A stretch of DNA of 64,000 nucleotides from NCBI RefSeq assembly GCF_004337985.1, contig NW_021940931.1:54241-118240 (forward strand), given 5' to 3'. Positions 30,141 to 40,300 of this stretch are shown in pieces. The notes under the pieces were generated by a model. It was not told the origin of the DNA, did no database searches, and saw nothing but the letters and a program-made list of their open reading frames with translations. Every line of letters starts with the position of its first letter. The stretch's first letter is position 1. A program made the translations under genes and the position numbers. Source of the stretch: Pyricularia pennisetigena (Eukaryota; Ascomycota; Sordariomycetes; Magnaporthales; Pyriculariaceae).

Positions 30141-32001
30141 ACGTGGTTGTACAGTACCCTGCGCAGGACAGTACCCTGCGCACTTTTCTTGCACCACACC
30201 ACCTTCAACTTTAACACACGTTTTTTCCACAACGCAAAATGCCACCTACTATAAATGAATCACGGATTATTTTGGCTATTGAAGCTATTCGATCAAACAC
30301 AAAATTAAGCTGCCGAGCCGCTGCAAAAGCTTACAATGTACCCGAATCAACATTACGCAACAGAATGAAAGGCGTAGTTTCTCTAGCCGACCGTCGACCA
30401 AGTGCTAAGAATTTGACGGAAAGCGAAGAGGAGGTGATTGTCCAATATGTATTGGATCTAGATTTACGAGGGTTTCCGCCTCAGATCGTTGACGTGGCCG
30501 CATTGGCCGACCATATCCTCGCTGCGCGGAACGCGCGACCGGTTGGGACTCGCTGGGCGAATCGCTTCGTCCAGCGACGCACAGAACTAAAGACGCGTTT
30601 CTCTCGCGCTTACGACTTCCAAAGGGCTTTATGCGAAGATCCTGACGCGTTAAACGCGTGGTTTCGATTGGTGGCCCATATGAAGGCCAAATATAGTATC
30701 CAAGATTGCGACATTTACAACTTCGACGAAACCGGTTTTATGATGGGCTATATTTGCGGCGGAATGGTCGTAACCGGGTCTGAAAGACGCGGAAAAAGCA
30801 AAAAAGTACAGCCTAGCAATCGAGAATGGGTGACTGCAATCTGCTGCATCAGTGGCGACGGTTACGATGTGCCCTCATATCTCATCGTTAAAGGCGTCCA
30901 TCATCTCGCGAATTAGTATACAGAAGGCGGTCTTCCCGCAACTTGGCGTATTAAAACTACCCCCAATGGATGGAAAAATAACGAAACTGGCCTCGATTGG
31001 ATTCAGCATTTCGACAAACATACAAAATCGCGGACAAAAGGCGTATATCGGATGTTAATACTCGATGGGCATGCCAGTCACCAATCCCCTGAATTCGAGG
31101 GCTATTGCAAACATCGTAACATTGTTCCGCTTTGCTTACCTGCTCATTCATCTCACCTAACTCAACCACTTGACGTCGGAGTGTTTAGCGTCCTTAAACG
31201 GGCGTACGGTCAAGAAATTAACGATTTTATCCGGGCCCATATTAACAATATTAGCAAAATCGACTTCTTTTTGGCTTTTGCAGCGGCCTACAAAAAGTCT
31301 ATAACAAAAGAAAACATAGCTGGGGGTTTTCGAGGAGCTGGAATTATTCCCCATAACCCGGAAACGGTTATATCTAAACTGGATGTTAAACTACGGACGC
31401 CTTCACCCAAAGAGCCTGCTTTTCCCACCACCGAATCTTGGGTTTCTCAAACGCCGCATAACCCGACAGAAGCTATTTGTCAATCAACGCTTGTTAAAAC
31501 TCGAATTGGCCGTCACCAAAATAGCTCTCCTACACCAATTTTTGAAGCTGTAAAGCAGTTGGCAAAAGGATTAGAGTCAATTGCTCATCGAACTACACTT
31601 CTTGAAGCAGAGAACCACAGCCTTCGGAAGGCTAACGAAACGCTTAGCAAGCGACGCAGGGCCAAAAAAAACACGTGTCCGCGAAGGAGGGTCATCTACG
31701 GTACAAGAGATTCAAAATTTGTTGCAATTGAAGAACGAAAATGGTTCGATACAGGAGCAAGAAGGTGAAAATGGGGAAGGAAATAGTGCGCAACATGCCA
31801 CCAAACGGCGCTGTGGCAACTGCGGTAACACCAGACATAATTCGCGCACCTGTCAGGAGGATGAAGAAATGTTTGATGTATATAGTTCCGATTGCATTGA
31901 GGTCAAATAAGCAACGCTGGCGTTGTAATTCAGGTTGGAAATAAACGCGTTTTGAAAAGTGATCCGGGTCATGTCCTGATCCGGGTCATGTACATCCACG
32001 T
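30141..32001 (+). mobile_element. Fot1-like family B element E3, mosaic
   Basis: 1861 bp, TA at 30139-30140 and 32002-32003. The two ends do not match in their boxes: the 5' TIR has GTACCCTGCGCA boxes (like E7), the 3' TIR has ATGACCCGGATCA boxes (like E4). The body follows suit: an E7-like N-terminus, a 154 bp tract identical to E5 including its stop codon, and an E4-like C-terminus. Confidence 0.9.
30239..31910 (+). pseudogene. Family B transposase E3, one stop and one frameshift
   Basis: Starts MPPTINESRII. HTH (VPESTLRNRMKG), first D in NFDETGF, second in LILDGHASH, third in QPLDVG; the C-terminal CCHC-like knuckle CGNCGNTRHNSRTC is kept. TAG at 30914-30916 replaces the tryptophan of ANWYTEGG (TGG to TAG), and one extra A in an A8 run near 31667 shifts the frame; total length 1672 instead of 1671. 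Non-functional as written. Confidence 0.88.
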
Positions 32002-32003
32002 TA

Positions 32004-32294
32004 TTCGAATAGAATCGCCTGTTGGAATAGAGGGAATCGCGGTCAATTTAACAATAGAGCGATGAATCACGTGCAATGCCGCACAAGCCAGTCGCACGTG
32101 ACTCACCCGCCCATTTGCGGGTATAAGACGGAAGGACGTTCAGAAGCTCACCTTTAGACAGTTTCATAGAACATGCACAATTAAAAATTTTATATCCGTA
32201 TAACAACGTTCTGTTGATCGATCGACATTACGAACGGCCTATCAACATCGCCACTATATTGTAGCCTTGTCTCTTTGGGATCGCTTTCGTGCCA
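32004..32294 (-). repeat. Truncated R1 repeat interrupted by a solo LTR
   Basis: The first about 55 bp of R1 in reverse orientation, split at TCGCC by the LTR at 32020-32247. The outer edge abuts the end of E3. Confidence 0.7.
32020..32247. mobile_element. Solo LTR (copia-like ends)
   Basis: 228 bp from TGTTGGAATAG to CCTATCAACA, flanked on both sides by the 5 bp duplication TCGCC (32015-32019, 32248-32252) within R1. TGTTGGAA..AACA ends are usual for Ty1/copia LTRs. A TATAAG (about 32124) lies inside. No internal retrotransposon region remains. Confidence 0.82.
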
Positions 32295-32747
32295 GTGGCC
32301 ATCAAGGGGTACCCGATGTTAAGGCAAGGAAGTTTACAATAGTGGCATGGCGGTGGAATCTAGGTCCGGCCTGAATATTCCTGTGACGTTGGTAAGAGTC
32401 CCTTTACCCACGTAATTAATATGATTCTGTGGGCCATATCGGTTTTTAAGGCTTTAGTCATATTCAATTGCACAAAAATAGACCAACCAGTCATGCTGTA
32501 GGTGTTCGAAGCTTCCGAAAGTAGTTACATGGGTAAAGGCCCACGCAAAATCTTGTTTGAAAATGAGGTGATTTTGGATTAACTATACATCAATATTTAC
32601 GTAATAAACCTTGTCGTAATTTGGACTGAACTTGAGATAGGTGTACAGGAGTGCATCAATGGTTTTATTAAAGCATTTCTAAATTGCCAGGGTATCAATA
32701 AACCACGCGAATAGCAAATACTTATCGATATTACCTTTTATTACACC
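32295..32747. other. AT-rich spacer between E3 and E4
   Basis: No ORF or repeat recognised. Confidence 0.4.
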
Positions 32748-32749
32748 TA

Positions 32750-34609
32750 ACGTGGATGTACATGACCCGGATCAGGACATGACCCGGATCACTTTTCAAA
32801 ACGCGTTTATTTCCAACCTGAATTACAACGCCAGCGTTGCTTATTTGACCTCAATGCAATCGGAACTATATACATCAAACATTTCTTCATCCTCCTGACA
32901 GGTGCGCGAATTATGTCCGGTATTACCGCAGTTGCTACAGCGCCGTTTGGTGGCATGTTGCGCATTATTTCCTTCCCCATTTTCACCTTCTTGCTCCTGT
33001 ATCGAACCATTATCGTTTTTCAATTGCAACAAATTTTAAATCTTTTATACCGTAGATGATCCTCCTTCGCGGACACGTGTTTTTTTGGCCCTGCGTCGTT
33101 TGCTAAACGTTTCGTTGGCCTTCCGAAGGCTGTGGTTTTCTGCTTTAAGAAGTGTAGTTCGATAAGCAATTGACTTTAATCCTTTTGCCAACTGCTTTAC
33201 AGCTTTAAAAATTGGTGTAGGAAAGCTATTTTGGTGACGGCCAATTCGAATTTTAACAAGCGTTGATTGACAAATAGCTTCTGTCGGGTTATGCGGCGTT
33301 TGAAAAACCCAAGATTCGGTGGTGGGAAAAGTAGGCTTTTTGGGTGAAGGCGTCCGTAATTTAACATCCAGTTTAGATATAACCGTTTCCGGGTTATGGG
33401 GAATAATTCCAGCTCCTCGAAAGCCCCCAGCTATATTTTCTTTTGTTATAGACTTTTTGTAGGCCGCTGCAAAAGCCAAAAAGAAGTCGACTTTGCCGAT
33501 ATTAGTGATGTGGGCCCGGATAAAATCGTTGATTTTTTGACCGTACGCCCGCTTTAAAGCATTAAACACTCCGACGTCAAATGGTTGGGTAAAGTGAGAT
33601 GAATAAGCAGGCAAGCAAAGCGGAATAATATTGTGATCTTTGCAATAGCTTTCGAATTCTGGCGATTGGTGGCTAGCATGCCCATCGAGTACCAACATCC
33701 GATATGCGCCTTTTGTCCGCGATTTTGTATGATGATCGAAATGCCGAACCCAATCCAGGCCTGTTTCGTTATCTGTCCATCCATTGGAAGTAGTTTTTAT
33801 ACGCCAAAATGCGGGAAGACCGCCCTCTGTATACCAATTCGCGAGATGGTGGACGCCTTTAACGATGAAATATGGGGGCACATCGTAACCGTCGCCACTA
33901 ATACAGCAGATTGCAGTCGCCCATTCTCGATTGCCAGGCTGTACTTTTTTGCTTCTTCCGCGTCTTTCGGACCCGGTTACAACCATATGGCCGCAAATTT
34001 GACCCATTATAAAACCGGTTTCGTCGAAATTGTAAATGTCGCAGTCCTGGATGCCGTATTTGGCCTTTATATTGGCCACCAAACGAAACCACGCGTTTAA
34101 CGCGTCAGAATTTTCGCAAAGAGCCCTTTGGAAATCATAGGCGCGAGAAAAACGCGTTTTTAGTTCTATGCGTCGTTGGATGAAGCGACTTGCCCAGCGA
34201 GTCCCGACTGGTCGCGCGTTCCGCGCAACGAGAATATGGTCGGCCATCGCGGCCACGTCAGCAATCTGGGGCGGAAATCCTCGGGAATCCAGGTCCAATA
34301 TATATCGGACAATCACTTCCTCTTCGCTTTGCGTTAAAAGTTGATTGCCTGGCCGACGGTCGGCCAAAGAAGCGCGACCGTTCATTCGGGCGTGTAACGT
34401 AGAAAACGGTACATTATACCGTTTTGCCGCCGCTCGAATGCTAATTTTTGTAGCCGATCGAAGGTCTTTCAGCGCAAGATTGATTTGGGATTCACGGTTT
34501 GGCGATTCCATTGTTGGTGGTGGAAAAAACACGTGTCGAAATGAAAAGATGGTCAATGTCGGAAAAATGATCCGGGTCATGTCCTGATCCGGGTCATGTA
34601 CATCCACGT
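32750..34609 (-). mobile_element. Fot1-like family B element E4
   Basis: 1860 bp, TA at 32748-32749 and 34610-34611. Both TIRs carry the same paired boxes (ATGACCCGGATCA) behind ACGTGGATGTAC. It converges on E3, whose 3' part is nearly identical, forming an inverted repeat of about 1 kb arms. Confidence 0.92.
32841..34511 (-). pseudogene. Family B transposase E4, two C-terminal stops of CAA-to-TAA type
   Basis: 1671 nt, same length as the intact E7. MESPNRESQ start at 34511; DDD positions are kept (NFDETGF, LVLDGHASH, QPFDVG). After SSTV the sequence reads TAA AAG ATT TAA where E3 has CAA GAG ATT CAA, so two stops and an E-to-K change arise from C-to-T/G-to-A. Other differences from E3 go the same way (L to F, H to Y, S to F, E to K). 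The CCHC knuckle is retained beyond the stops (CSNCGNTGHNSRTC). The first about 489 residues, including the catalytic domain, remain open. Confidence 0.87.
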
Positions 34610-34912
34610 TAATAAAAATGCCACACCTACCAAGCATGAACCAACAGTATGAAAAGATTTGATCAGATATTTTACAAAACTTATTTTGAACCTGATCCAC
34701 GTTTCAATGATCAATACTATCATGTACAGTCTCATAAAATTGGTTATATAAGCCCGATACCTTCACTACACCAACTCGTTGGCAATTTCTCATCGCAAAT
34801 TATATGGCGGTACTCTTATTTTACATCACGACGTTTAAGAAAGCCCATCAAACAAGCACCGTTACCTCGCATTCTCAATTATTAAGCCCATTTAAAGTTG
34901 AAGTCGACTGCC

Positions 34913-35227
34913 ATGCACCTCGCGCAAATTGTTTTGGCTGCCGCCAACATGGCCCTTTTCCCGGTTACCAATGCCATGGGAGGGAAAAAAGTCCACCCGA
35001 TTAACACAGAATCGACATTGAATGGCTGTTTGGTTACACTCCGCCAGCGTAGGAACGGTGGACCGGCTAATCACCCAGTTAGAAGCGAGGCAAGATGTAT
35101 AAGACTCAATCAGTCGGTACACGTTGGCGGGCACCTAGTTACTGTCGGTGAACACTGTTACGATGTTACTGCCAACAATTTGCCTGCAAACTGGTATCCT
35201 CACGCTTTGCCCGCTGAGTGTGAGTAG
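34913..35227 (+). CDS. Small secreted protein with four cysteines
   Basis: 104 residues. MHLAQIVLAAANMALFPVTNA is a probable signal peptide. The mature protein of about 83 residues has four cysteines (GCLV, RCIR, HCYD, ECE), which could form two disulfides, and is basic in the middle (RQRRNGG). A TATATAAG box at 34745-34752 lies 160 bp upstream. It sits 300 bp from the end of E4. Candidate secreted effector by size, cysteines and setting; no known family recognised. The upstream in-frame codon at 34898 is TTG, so the ATG at 34913 is used. Confidence 0.6.
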   Translation: MHLAQIVLAAANMALFPVTNAMGGKKVHPINTESTLNGCLVTLRQRRNGGPANHPVRSEARCIRLNQSVHVGGHLVTVGEHCYDVTANNLPANWYPHALPAECE

Positions 35228-35467
35228 GATTTTGGGGAGATTAAGCCTGTAACATTTCCACGCTTTATTTCCTAGACAGAGCCTAGATTCAGGAATAAAA
35301 GGCTGGCAGGGAAATATTCGAATGTGTTGTTATATACCGCAGCGACGACCATTGGGTCCTCACAGGGTCCCATCACGGACTTGCATCCAGCATGTGATAG
35401 CACCAGGCTTTTGCGCCTCGTGCGCGTATAGTTATCTAGCTTAAATCTTTGCAACGCCTCATGTATG

Positions 35468-35524
35468 TGTCACAAAAGCGATCCCAAAAAGACAAGGCTG
35501 CAATATAGGGGCGATTCTATTCGA
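35468..35524 (+). repeat. Truncated R1 repeat (5' part)
   Basis: TGTCACAAAAGCG.. through GATTCTATTCGA, matching the first 57 bp of R1, then unique sequence. C-to-T/G-to-A differences from the full copies are present. Confidence 0.65.
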
Positions 35525-35649
35525 GCATTAAAACATGACAGGATTTGACATTGTCTTGTAGCGGAATTAAAAGAACGATATGGTGGGTTCTATTACTAAG
35601 CTGCGCTGTTAAATTAGACGCCGTTGTAGCTCAAATGCTTTAGATCATG

Positions 35650-35863
35650 TGTCACGGCCAGGCATACATTGGAGAACCTCAGTGTATTAGGCGCTATTAA
35701 CGAAAATTCTAAACTGAAGAGAAGAGAGAAATTACAATCAACGACGCGCTGGAGAGACGCGCTTAAACCTGGAGTTAGTGGACCCTTTGCAAACCCTGGG
35801 CTTAGCGTGGCTGGTGAGTGGAGTGGTGATTCTGAGGGTAGGTTTCGTAGCCTAATCCTCACA
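35650..35863 (+). repeat. Repeat R2 copy
   Basis: TGTCACGGCCAGG..CCTCACA, close to the copies at 28889 and 42264. The 3' third is more diverged. No target duplication noticed. Confidence 0.7.
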
Positions 35864-35926
35864 CTTAACAAATTAACGGAATTCCAACAACCCCACTTCG
35901 GCCCTATATATTATGGACTATATGTA

Positions 35927-37787
35927 ACGTGGTTTATCAATACCCTGGCCACATCAATACCCTGGCCACTTTTCCAACATGGACCACCTTTCAATTGCAA
36001 TACGTGTTTCTTCCACCATCAACAATGGAATCTCTTAATCGCGAGGCGCAGATTTTACTTGCGCTAAACGAGCTTCGATCGAACAAAAAGCTTAGTTTCA
36101 GAAAGGCCGCAGTGATTTTTAATGTGCCTCGATCAACCCTCCAAGCCAGAATGAACGGCGTCGCTGCTTTAACCGACCGTCGGTCTGGACGCTTGAAATT
36201 AACGGAAAGCGAAGAAGAGGTGATTGTCCAATATATACTGGACCTGGATTCCCGAGGGTTTCCGCCTCAGATTGCTAATGTAGCCGCAATGGCCGACCAA
36301 TTACTCGCTACGCGGAACGCGCAACCAGTCGGCAAACTATGGGCAAATCGTTTCGTCCAACGACGTACAGAGCTAAAAACGCGTTTTTCTCGCGCTTACG
36401 ATTTTCAAAGAGCTTTATGCGAAGATCCTGACGCGTTAAACGCGTGGTTCCGATTGGTGGCCAATATGAAGGCCAAATACGGCATCCAAAACTGCGATAT
36501 TTATAATTTCGACGAAACCGGCTTTATGATGGGCCAAATTTGCGGACATATGGTTGTAACTGGGTCAGAACAATGCGGAAAAAGAAAGAAAATACAGCCT
36601 GGCAATCGAGAATGGGTGACTGCAATCTGCTGCATCAGTGGCGACGGTTACGATGTGCCCTCATATCTCATCGTTAAAGGCGTCCATCATCTCGCGAATT
36701 AGTATACAGAAGGCGGTCTTCCCGCAACTTGGCGTATTAAAACTACCCCCAATGGGTGGACAAATAACGAAATAGGCTTGGATTGGGTTCGGCATTTCGA
36801 CAACCACACAAAATCGCGGACAAAAGGCGCATATCGGATGTTAGTGCTCGATGGGCATGCCAGTCACCAATCGCCGGAATTCGAAAGCTATTGCAAAGAT
36901 CACAACATTATTCCTCTTTGCCTGCCTGCTCATTCATCTCACCTAACTCAGCCACTTGATGTCGGAGTGTTTAGCGTTCTTAAACGGGCGTATGGACAAG
37001 AAATCAACGATTTTATCCGGGCCCACATCACCAACATCAGCAAAGTCGAGTTTTTTTTGGCATTTGTAACAGCTTACAAAAATTCGGTGACGAAAGAAAA
37101 TATGGCCGGGGGTTTTCGAGGAGCCGGGATTATCCCTTATAACCCGGAAACGGTTATATCTAAATTGGATATAAAATTACGAACGCCGTCACCCAAAGAG
37201 CTTGTTTTTTCCAATATCCATACCTGGGTCTCTCAAACACCGCACAATCCGACAGAAGCGATTTGTCAGTCGACGCTTGTAAAAACTCGTATTAACGGTC
37301 ATCAAGGAAGCTCGCCAACGCCTATATTCGATGCTGTAAAGCAGTTGGCGAAAGGTATGGACGCACTTGCGCACAAACATACCCTTCTCGAAGCAGAAGT
37401 CCGCAGCCTTCGGACAGCCAACGAAACGCTTAGCAAACGACGCAGGGCTAAAAGAACACGTGTTCGCGAAGGAGGGTCATCTACTATACAAAAGGTGCAA
37501 AATTTGTTACAGTTGAACACTGGGGATAGTCCGGTACAGGAGGGGGAAGATGAAAATGGAGAGGGGAACAAAACGCGGCGGGGGACCAAACGGCGCTGCG
37601 GCAACTGCGGAAAGACAGGACACAATGCACGCACCTGTCAGGAGAATGAAGAAATATCCAATTTATATACTTCCGATTGTATTGAGGTTAATTGAACAAC
37701 GCTGGCGTTGCACATGAAGTTGGGAGTTGGTCCATGTTGGAAAAGTGGCCAGGGTATTGATGTGGCCAGGGTATTGATAAACCACGT
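35927..37787 (+). mobile_element. Fot1-like family B element E5
   Basis: 1861 bp with TA at 35925-35926 and 37788-37789. Matching TIRs start ACGTGGTTTATC and hold two AATACCCTGGCCA boxes separated by CATC. Confidence 0.92.
36025..37695 (+). pseudogene. Family B transposase E5, single TAG
   Basis: 1671 nt from MESLNREAQ to the usual IEVN end. All domains are present: HTH (VPRSTLQARMNG), DDD (NFDETGF, LVLDGHASH, QPLDVG), coiled coil and knuckle CGNCGKTGHNARTC. The only lesion is TAG at 36700-36702, tryptophan in E4 and E7, shared with E3 within a 154 bp identical tract. Confidence 0.88.
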
Positions 37788-37830
37788 TAAGAAGTAGAAG
37801 TGAATAGATAGATGATTAGCCAGCCTGCGG

Positions 37831-38277
37831 ATGACGGGAGGAAGAAAATGTTGGATTTCAGGGGCGAGCAAAGCCATTTTTATAGTTAATCAAAATTTCA
37901 CAAGACGCTCTGAACCTTTTCCCAACCAAAGATTGTGCGGGCCAGTCTCGCCCCAGTACGTGACAGCTACCCAGGCCCCCGGGGGCGGTATCATTGGCAA
38001 GCATACGACACCATCACGTTGTACCGCTGAGTTGGTCGTTGGGTCAAAGGCCCATCGAGTCAGGCCAAACCCCTCAAAACAGTACCCGGACAAAGTTGCA
38101 ACTGTTGCACCTGTCCAGGTCCTACAGAATCGGTGCACTACCAGTAGTACTTGGGTGCCCGGGAACAAGTTTGTTCAGGTAAAAAATCAAGCTTGTGCAG
38201 ATTTCGAGACAGATGGCAAGGGTCGCAACGTAGCACGTACTATGCTAAATATCACGTATTGTCCAGATACAAAATGA
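37831..38277 (+). CDS. Cysteine-containing protein, probably missing its 5' end
   Basis: 148 codons, starting 40 bp beyond E5. From about residue 20 it looks like a secreted domain (LCGPVSPQYVTATQ, RCTAELVVGSK, NRCTTSSTWVPG, ACADF, NITYCP): five cysteines after residue 30 and a possible N-glycosylation site NIT near the end. The first 25 residues are not a signal peptide; E5 or an earlier event probably removed the native start. Family not recognised. Confidence 0.45.
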   Translation: MTGGRKCWISGASKAIFIVNQNFTRRSEPFPNQRLCGPVSPQYVTATQAPGGGIIGKHTTPSRCTAELVVGSKAHRVRPNPSKQYPDKVATVAPVQVLQNRCTTSSTWVPGNKFVQVKNQACADFETDGKGRNVARTMLNITYCPDTK

Positions 38278-40300
38278 CAAATTCTAACCATCCTTGACTT
38301 GAGTCGCAACTCTGTCAACTCATTTGCCTCACTGCGAACCGCTAGAGAAAAAGTGGCAAATGGTCAACTCTGACCTTATACTCCAAGAACCAAATTATGA
38401 TGGTAAGACAAACGCAAAATTTTAACATCAAAGACCGGTCTAAGGACCAGTTCCCCACAAGTAGAAGCCAAATAATAACAACTGCAAACAATCACATAGA
38501 AAAGTAAAAAGTGCGTGGTAAAGCTGATACCTTCCTTGCAGCTCATGATCCAACCAGCTCCGAGAAAGTTGAACGAGCGGATACGTGGTGAATCCAAAGA
38601 GTCTAGTCTAGACTACCTATCCTTTTGCTCCTCTCAAAATCCAAAACGTAGACATCCCAGCGCGCATCTTGCTGAATTTGGCTAGATCTAGCAATTAAGC
38701 TAGGTGGGGACTGAAATTAAGCTTTTTGCACATTGCTTGCTTGCGTTTCATCCGGTCACGCAGCGAAAGCTGGCAGGGACCAATAGACCATGAACATGGT
38801 CCAAATCTTTTCTTTCCGCCACAAAATTTCAATCACAACATTATCGCTGTTCAATACTGTGAGCTAATTCGGTCCCGTCGAATCAGAAACTGGATAGTGT
38901 TCTCCCAAAAGACCAAGGCAATCTATCTCCGAGGATCAGGCGATTCTGCTTCGATGGCACCGCCGTAAAGTGTATCACAGCGGGATATTTGTCGTGGGAG
39001 AGACATTTTTGCTCGTCCCAAATGCATCTCCTCCAGTTCATCTTAATGTACTTTGTCTCGCAATAACTACAAACATCCAAGAAAGTAACATTGTATTTGA
39101 TCTTATACAAAAGACGATACAATTGTCCGACTGCCACTAAGCAATTCAGGGGATCGGATGGCACCCTCAGCCACTAGGACGAGCACAAAAAAAGACACGA
39201 ACTGCTACAGTTGCTAACGAATTTGACCGGAGTTAGACATTTAGCAGAAAAACATCAACGAATCCAGCAACGCAGCCATTTAGTTGTTATCTGCCTAGGT
39301 GGCTGTTACGACCAGAGGGTTGGGCCGGCGCCCGCGCCCCATATAGCTGGCTCGCACTCGTATTTCAACCAATCTTGCATCCAGAGTACGTCGCCAGGGT
39401 AAGACGTTTAGGATAAATAGCTTTAAAATTCGATCGTTTATTACGTCCTTGGGTTATACCTACCTCCTTACTCTCTTTATTAGCGCGAAAATACTACGGA
39501 ATCTGGCTTAGGCCTAAAGCTTGGTACTTAAAATAATACTAGGTTACGAGATAGGGCGGGGGCATGGTTTGTTAATCCTACCACTATAGTAGATAATTAC
39601 ATGTTTAGTCCAGGCAAACCCTGTATATTTGAAGTTGAATGGTTTGGTTTGTTTCCAAATGGCCGCATATTTCACAGTCTTCTGCAGACCGAAACGGGTA
39701 TTCGCCGATGCTTCGTATCCACCCCGCTCCTGTTTGCGGTGAAGCGTCTACTTTACAACGCATACCAAACCTTATAATTACAGGACTTTGCATACCCGCG
39801 GCAGCGTCCTCGGGGTACGTAATGATAGGCATATTAAGCTAAATTTTCCCGAATCAAGTTTGCACAACTTACAAGCTTTGTGACAAATAGAACTTGATCG
39901 CCGAAAAATAAACTGGGGAAACTATCTGCCAGGTTATAGGATAAGTGTTCGAGCGATTGTCGGTGTGGTTTGGGGTGCGGTCAGGGGCTACTCGGCATTA
40001 ATTGTGGGATTCGAACCGCCCCTATTCGTCAAAATAAATGTTAAAAAGGGAAAAGAATCATGCTGCCTAAATTACATAATAGCCACATAGGTACGTATAA
40101 ATGTTACTGCCTAATCCTTCGGGTATTATGGCCCCAGTTGTAAGGGTCAGGCCCCAAACCTACCCAAACCTACCATTAAAATCACGACTCCACCACGCCA
40201 GTTACGCAGCCGGCAGGCTTAACCAGGCTTAACCTGGGGTAGTACAAAAAACTTCACTGACCCGACTTCAAACGCGCCTCTAGCCGATCGTTTATTGGTA
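38278..40300. other. Mostly non-coding stretch
   Basis: No convincing gene apart from a weak candidate at 39605-39832. A TGTTACGACC start at 39304 resembles an LTR start, but no matching end was found. About 40145-40290 contains a diverged R2-like segment (TCAGGCCCCAAACCTACC). Confidence 0.4.
39605..39832 (-). CDS. Hypothetical 75-residue protein
   Basis: MPIITYPEDAAAGMQSPVII..DCEICGHLETNQ. The residue mix looks protein-like, but no family is recognised and the opposite strand is open over the same stretch. Possibly an exon of a larger lost gene. Confidence 0.25.
   Translation of the reverse strand: MPIITYPEDAAAGMQSPVIIRFGMRCKVDASPQTGAGWIRSIGEYPFRSAEDCEICGHLETNQTIQLQIYRVCLD

Noticed and set aside
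39304..39600. Possible solo LTR starting TGTTACGACC
   Set aside because: No matching CA end, no target duplication and no second copy in the window.
39990..40020. tRNA-like T-arm (GGTTCGAATCCC on the minus strand)
   Set aside because: The neighbouring sequence does not form acceptor, D or anticodon stems; a chance match.
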